Shown: positions 60,159 to 64,000 of the stretch, piece by piece
How the letters are laid out: each line of letters starts with the position of its first letter
Numbering within the stretch: the first letter of the stretch is position 1
DNA from: Nitrospira sp.
GTDB lineage: Bacteria; Nitrospirota; Nitrospiria; Nitrospirales; Nitrospiraceae
Length of the DNA stretch: 64,000 bases
Direction: 5' to 3'
NCBI GenBank assembly: GCA_030653545.1
Contig: JAURZE010000033.1
Span: forward strand, 62,001-126,000
Position numbers and translations under genes: made by a program
The notes under the pieces: model-generated
Told to the model about the DNA's origin: nothing
Seen by the model: the letters and a program-made list of their open reading frames with translations, nothing else
Database searches by the model: none

Positions 60159-60500
60159 TTAAGGCCGCGCTTCACTGCCCCCTAGCAGACACTCTATGAC
60201 GGTGTTCGCATCGCCGATGGGATCGGCCGTAAAGGGAGACCGGTGCTTCTGGGTGACGGTCGTCGTCAATCGTTCGGCCGCCTGCCGGACAGATAGTGGA
60301 AACGCGAGGTCTTGTTGGATTCTGCGCAGGTGAGCCATGGCATCCCCTGACCATGATAGAGACGCCTGCTGTCCCAGCCACGCTTCGTCGGCTAACGCGA
60401 CCGCCCGCCGCGCGCACACTCTTGCTTTGCCGGCGTTGCCGGAATTCCAGGCAGCGACGGCTCCGACAAGTTCTCGTGTGATGGAGATCGGCCACGCCAT
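60159..60500 (-). CDS. Hypothetical helical protein
   Basis: A 113-residue protein predicted to be all helical: ITRELVGAVAAWNSGNAGKA, CARRAVALADEAWLG and MAHLRRIQQDLAFPLSVRQA. The start is uncertain; ATG 60500 was chosen because the region upstream is proline- and arginine-rich. It lies between prfC and the 52-residue gene on the same strand. Not recognised. Confidence 0.55.
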   Translation of the reverse strand: MAWPISITRELVGAVAAWNSGNAGKARVCARRAVALADEAWLGQQASLSWSGDAMAHLRRIQQDLAFPLSVRQAAERLTTTVTQKHRSPFTADPIGDANTVIECLLGGSEARP

Positions 60501-60581
60501 AGAACATACCCGGTGAAGGCAGCAGAGAGAAGGGGGAGCCGTCGCCGGCTCTCGACCGGTCTCGGCCACCACCTCGCTGCG

Positions 60582-62186
60582 CTACCCCATATCGCGGAGC
60601 GTATGGTCAGGGTTGCGATCGCGGGCGATGGTCTTCATGACTTGGTCGCCGAAGAGCACCACCACACGCCCGCGTTGATCCTTCACCACCATGGACGCCG
60701 ACGGCGCTTTGAAGGTCGCGGGATCTCCGCCCAACCAGGCACTGCATGAAAACGGAAGCGCATCCAGGATCGTTTCCACGCGATACTCGTGGCGCAGCCG
60801 GTATTGCAGCACGTCGAACTGCAGCCGGCCCACCGCCGCGACCAGCGAGTCCAGGTCGTTGAGGCTCCGCATGATCTGGACCGTGCCTTCTTGCGCCATC
60901 TGCTCCATCCCCTTGTCGAAGGCTTTTCGCTTGCCGACATCGGTCGGACGAAGCCGCGCGAAGATTTCCGGCTGGAACTGCGGCAGCGGTTTGAAGTTGA
61001 ATCCGCCCGTCACCGAAATCGTGTCGCCGATGGCGAAGAGCCCGGGATTGATGATGCCGATGATGTCGCCTGGATAGGCCTCCTCCACCGTGCTCCGTTC
61101 CTGCGCGACCAGACTGTGCGGGCGCGAAAGGCGCACCTCTCGATTCAGTCGATGATGGGTCACCATCATGTCCCGTTCGAATCGCCCCGAACAGACCCGG
61201 AGGAACGCGGTGCTGTCCCGATGCTTGGGATTCATGTTCGCCTGCAGCTTGAACACATAGGCGCTGAAGGGAGTCTCGACCGGATCGATGGTGCATTCGC
61301 TGCCATCCTCACGGTCGGCCAGCCGGGCGCTGGGACAGGGCGCAAGCGTCACGAAGGCGTCGAGGAAACTTTCGATCCCGAAGTTCGTGAGCGCGGACGC
61401 AAAAAACACCGGCGTCACGTCGCCGTTCAGAAACTGCTCGCGCGAAAACGGATTGCCGGCGATCTCGAGCAACTCCAGGTCGTGCTGCACCGGCTCCATA
61501 ACGTCCGGAGGAACACGGCCGCTGCGTTCGAGGTCGGCTAAGAGCATATTCGCCACATCGACCTTCGTCGCGCCGCCATGCGCCGTCTTGCTGAACAGCT
61601 GGACGCGATGATCGGCCCGCGTCACGATCCCGACGAAATCGCTGCCGGAGCCGATCGGCCAGTTGACCGGACTTGCGTGAATATTAAGAGCCTGTTCCAC
61701 TTCGGTCATCAGATCGAGCGGCGGACGTCCCGGCAAGTCCATTTTATTGATCAGCGTCAGGACGGGAATCCGCCGCAAGCGGCAGACGTCAAACAGCTTG
61801 CGCGTCTGCGTCTCTACCCCTTTGGCCGCATCGATAACCATGATCGCGCTGTCGGCCGCCGTCAGCGTTCGATAGGTGTCTTCGGAAAAGTCCTGGTGGC
61901 CCGGCGTATCGAGCAAATTGATGATCGCATCCTTATACGGGAACTGCATGGCCGAGGCGGTGATGGAAATACCGCGCTCCTGCTCCATGCCCATCCAATC
62001 GGAAGCGGCGGTCTTGCCACCCTTGCGGCCGCGGACCATGCCCGCCGTCCGAATGAGCCCGGAATAGAGCAGCAGCTTTTCCGTGAGCGTCGTCTTGCCC
62101 GCGTCCGGATGGCTGATGATTGCAAAGGTCCTGCGGCGCGCCGTTGCCGCGGCCAATTCTCCCTGACGTGTCTGGTCGATAGCCAT
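60582..62186 (-). CDS. prfC: Peptide chain release factor 3
   Basis: RF3 is a GTPase that releases RF1/RF2 from the ribosome after termination. The 534-residue protein shows G1 SHPDAGKTTLTEK (about residue 25), the switch region GRKGGKTAASDWMGMEQERG, G3 DTPGHQDFSEDTYR and G4 NKMDLPGR. The C-terminal RF3 domain includes GRLQFDVLQYRLRHEYRV. ATG 62186 (MAIDQTRQ) is chosen; the start at 62225 would add unlike residues. Length is normal (about 530). Confidence 0.96.
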   Translation of the reverse strand: MAIDQTRQGELAAATARRRTFAIISHPDAGKTTLTEKLLLYSGLIRTAGMVRGRKGGKTAASDWMGMEQERGISITASAMQFPYKDAIINLLDTPGHQDFSEDTYRTLTAADSAIMVIDAAKGVETQTRKLFDVCRLRRIPVLTLINKMDLPGRPPLDLMTEVEQALNIHASPVNWPIGSGSDFVGIVTRADHRVQLFSKTAHGGATKVDVANMLLADLERSGRVPPDVMEPVQHDLELLEIAGNPFSREQFLNGDVTPVFFASALTNFGIESFLDAFVTLAPCPSARLADREDGSECTIDPVETPFSAYVFKLQANMNPKHRDSTAFLRVCSGRFERDMMVTHHRLNREVRLSRPHSLVAQERSTVEEAYPGDIIGIINPGLFAIGDTISVTGGFNFKPLPQFQPEIFARLRPTDVGKRKAFDKGMEQMAQEGTVQIMRSLNDLDSLVAAVGRLQFDVLQYRLRHEYRVETILDALPFSCSAWLGGDPATFKAPSASMVVKDQRGRVVVLFGDQVMKTIARDRNPDHTLRDMG

Positions 62187-62285
62187 AATGGGTGCGCAGC
62201 ATATCACACCGCTACCGACGGCCAACAGTCATCGACCAGGAGAAATCGACCGCCTCGCCGCTCGCGACGGCCACGCCAACCCTGT

Positions 62286-63080
62286 ATGATGCCGCCCATG
62301 GCCGCATCTTCGCTTCGCATCGCGTTTCTGCATCTGGCGCCGATTCCCGGCGATCTCGCCGGCAATCGACGGCTGATCGACACCGCCATCATGCAGGCAG
62401 CACAGGCGGGGGCCAACTGGATCCTGACCCCTGAACTCGCGGTCTGTGGGTATAGTTTTGTGGATCGGATCGGTACCGACTGGATCGCGCCCCAGCCGGA
62501 TGAGTGGATGACGCAGATGGGCCGCCTCGCATCGCGACTGCGGATCACGTTGTTCCTCGCTGTGCCGGAACAGGACCTTCGCACGAAGCAGTTGCACAAT
62601 TCGCTGTTCGTGATCACCCCGGACGGCAGGCTCTCCGGCACTCACCGAAAGATCAACTCGCTGCGCGTGGGATCGGAAGCCTGGTCGACGCCAGGCACAG
62701 AGGCGATCCCGATTCCAGCCGCCCCGCTCGACAAAGTCGGGCTGCTCATTTGCGCCGATGCGTATTCTCCAGGCATCGCCGACAGCTTGCGCCGACAGGG
62801 CGCGCGGATGCTGGTATCCGCCGCCGCCTGGGCACCCGGCTTTCATGGCCCCAACGGCGAATGGGAGCGCTGCACGCGCGACACGGGGCTGCCGCTGTTC
62901 GTCTGCAACCGGACCGGGCCGGACCTCACCATGGATTTCACGAAAGCCGAGAGTGTCGTGGTGCAGGACGGAACGCGACGGCTTTCCATGAGCGCGGTAC
63001 GCTCAACGATCTTTCTGATCGAATGGGACCTGCTCGGGCAGGACCTGGCAGCGCCGTCGTATCAACGCATCGAGCTGTAA
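62286..63080 (+). CDS. Nitrilase/carbon-nitrogen hydrolase family protein
   Basis: A 264-residue amidase-like enzyme. The glutamate is in LTPELAVCGYSF, the lysine in GTHRKINSLRVG, and the cysteine in LLICADAYSPGIA, the E-K-C triad of the family. Related enzymes hydrolyse omega-amides, carbamoylputrescine or nitriles; the substrate is unknown. Three in-frame ATGs (62286, 62289, 62298) lack a ribosome site, so the start is uncertain. It is divergent from prfC. Confidence 0.88.
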   Translation: MMPPMAASSLRIAFLHLAPIPGDLAGNRRLIDTAIMQAAQAGANWILTPELAVCGYSFVDRIGTDWIAPQPDEWMTQMGRLASRLRITLFLAVPEQDLRTKQLHNSLFVITPDGRLSGTHRKINSLRVGSEAWSTPGTEAIPIPAAPLDKVGLLICADAYSPGIADSLRRQGARMLVSAAAWAPGFHGPNGEWERCTRDTGLPLFVCNRTGPDLTMDFTKAESVVVQDGTRRLSMSAVRSTIFLIEWDLLGQDLAAPSYQRIEL

Positions 63081-63146
63081 GCGATCGATCCGTCTCTCTT
63101 TACCGGAAGAGGGGCCGCCCATCCAACCGATACAAATCGCGGCTCC

Positions 63147-64000
63147 TCACTGCGGCACACGGCGCTCGCCGATACCCGCGCGCAACGCTTCGACATCGAG
63201 TTCATGTTCGAGCCGATGCAACACCTCGTCGCTGATCGTCCCGTCGTTCCGCAATTGAATCAATGCCAGCCGTTCGGCGGTCAACGTGTCGTGCCGCAAC
63301 TGCCTGAATCGTTCACCGGCCTCGGACGAACAGTCCGCATCGATGGGACCGGATCCGGCAAACCGCTGAAGCTGGCGGCTGTAATGAACCCTTAAACGCT
63401 CGATCTGCTCTATCCACAGGCCGTCTCCCGCCGCTAATCCGTCCAACCGTCCCAATGCGGCGAAAGCCGCCTGCTCACGTGCGAGCATTTCTTCCCGCTC
63501 AAGGCCGCGATCCTCCTTAAGCTGTAACGCACGGATGATCGGCGTGAGCGAAAGTCCCTGCAACACGAGCGTCGCAAGAATTACGGCGAAGCTGATCAGG
63601 ATGATCTCCGCGCGAAACGGGAACGGCATTCCCGCCGCCGTCGTCACCGGCAAGGCCAGCGCGGCCGCCAGCGTGACAATCCCGCGCATCCCGGTCCAGG
63701 CTGTGACGAAAATATGCGGCCAAGGCGGCATCGGATCCCGAGCCCGCAACGTCGCGCTGATCAGGCGTGGCAACGCCGCCGCCGCCGGGACCCAGGCGAG
63801 ACGCACGACAATCGCCGTCAGACTGACCGCCGCGCCGGCCATCAAAACTGTGCCGAACCGGTCGACCGGGATGGCGGTACGCAAGGCTCCGAGTTGGAGC
63901 CCGATCAATATGAAAATGAACCCATTCAACACGAAGATCAGCAGGTCCCACACCGCCCGCGCCTGCAGGCGCGTCACAGGAGCGACCGCCGCGCTGAAAT
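63147..64000 (-). CDS. Na+/H+ antiporter, CPA1 family (5' end cut by window)
   Basis: The visible 284 residues are the C-terminal part of a cation:proton antiporter. Membrane segments include LLIFVLNGFIFILIGLQLGA, VLMAGAAVSLTAIVVRLAWV and the conserved TAWTGMRGIVTLAAALALPV. A cytoplasmic tail of about 115 residues with helices (AREQAAFAALGRLDGL) follows. The frame continues to the right edge of the window with no start, so the gene is partial. It exports Na+ or K+ in exchange for H+ in pH and salt balance. Confidence 0.92.
   Translation of the reverse strand, partial: FSAAVAPVTRLQARAVWDLLIFVLNGFIFILIGLQLGALRTAIPVDRFGTVLMAGAAVSLTAIVVRLAWVPAAAALPRLISATLRARDPMPPWPHIFVTAWTGMRGIVTLAAALALPVTTAAGMPFPFRAEIILISFAVILATLVLQGLSLTPIIRALQLKEDRGLEREEMLAREQAAFAALGRLDGLAAGDGLWIEQIERLRVHYSRQLQRFAGSGPIDADCSSEAGERFRQLRHDTLTAERLALIQLRNDGTISDEVLHRLEHELDVEALRAGIGERRVPQ

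Noticed and set aside
61578..62285. Long 5' extension of the nitrilase-family ORF
   Set aside because: It is antisense to prfC; the hydrolase fold begins after 62286.

Overview
The window looks like chromosomal DNA of a GC-rich bacterium, most likely a Nitrospira-type member of the Nitrospirota. This is an inference from gene content, not a proof. The indicative genes are a stand-alone NuoF with a 2Fe-2S ferredoxin, a ferredoxin:thioredoxin reductase catalytic subunit, a NorQ/NorD (CbbQ/CbbO-like) pair, a truncated PuuD-like membrane protein, and many PAS/Cache kinases. No rRNA, CRISPR array or insertion sequence was seen.

Bases 1-8.8 kb are accessory DNA. The left edge cuts a type I restriction-modification methyltransferase (hsdM). 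Next comes an almost complete inovirus-like (filamentous phage) prophage: iteron-like repeats, HTH regulator, Rep, zinc ribbon, ssDNA-binding protein, tiny membrane proteins, pIII-, pVI- and pI/Zot-like proteins, major coat protein, a second coat-like protein, an antiparallel RadC/JAB protein, a hairpin-rich noncoding block, an excisionase-like HTH and a tyrosine integrase. The integrase ends 8 bp from the 3' end of a tRNA-Lys gene, the presumed attachment site. No secretin is encoded, so a host secretin is presumably used for exit.

Bases 8.8-27.6 kb are mostly housekeeping and redox metabolism: purA (with a consensus promoter and a leader hairpin), tRNA-Ala, an ABC-F ATPase, rarA, folE, a PTPS-family gene, an ErpA-type Fe-S carrier, ferredoxin, nuoF, mdh, a very long NorD-like VWA protein with its NorQ AAA+ partner, and the ferredoxin:thioredoxin reductase. 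Two diverged glycine-zipper lipoprotein paralogs lie here, each followed by an almost identical palindromic repeat.

Bases 27.7-46 kb are rich in signalling and small-molecule enzymes. They include a hybrid histidine kinase coupled to a YkgJ/DUF2156 fusion, an ATP-grasp-like protein, and a co-directional run with KamA-type radical SAM enzyme, dCTP-deaminase-like protein, two transferases and an SDR. A Grx4-BolA pair follows. Then comes a tightly overlapping signalling operon: response regulator, kinase with an N-terminal Rossmann domain, Cache/HAMP kinase, and periplasmic DUF3365 heme protein.

Bases 46-64 kb hold envelope and general functions: AI-2E/PerM transporter, bactofilin, PBP1b, a second ABC-F (Uup-like), a sodium:solute symporter, PilZ proteins, a HEAT-repeat exported protein, 3-methyladenine glycosylase I, a compact minus-strand run of small enzymes, RF3, a nitrilase-family hydrolase, and the 3' part of a Na+/H+ antiporter cut by the right edge.

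The most unusual signals are the inovirus with its small genes and noncoding hairpins, the family of palindromic repeats sharing a GTGCTCG-N4-A-Y-G-Y-GCG motif at four loci (20.4, 25.3, 25.9 and 39.4 kb), and the redox-flavoured signalling operon at 41-46 kb.
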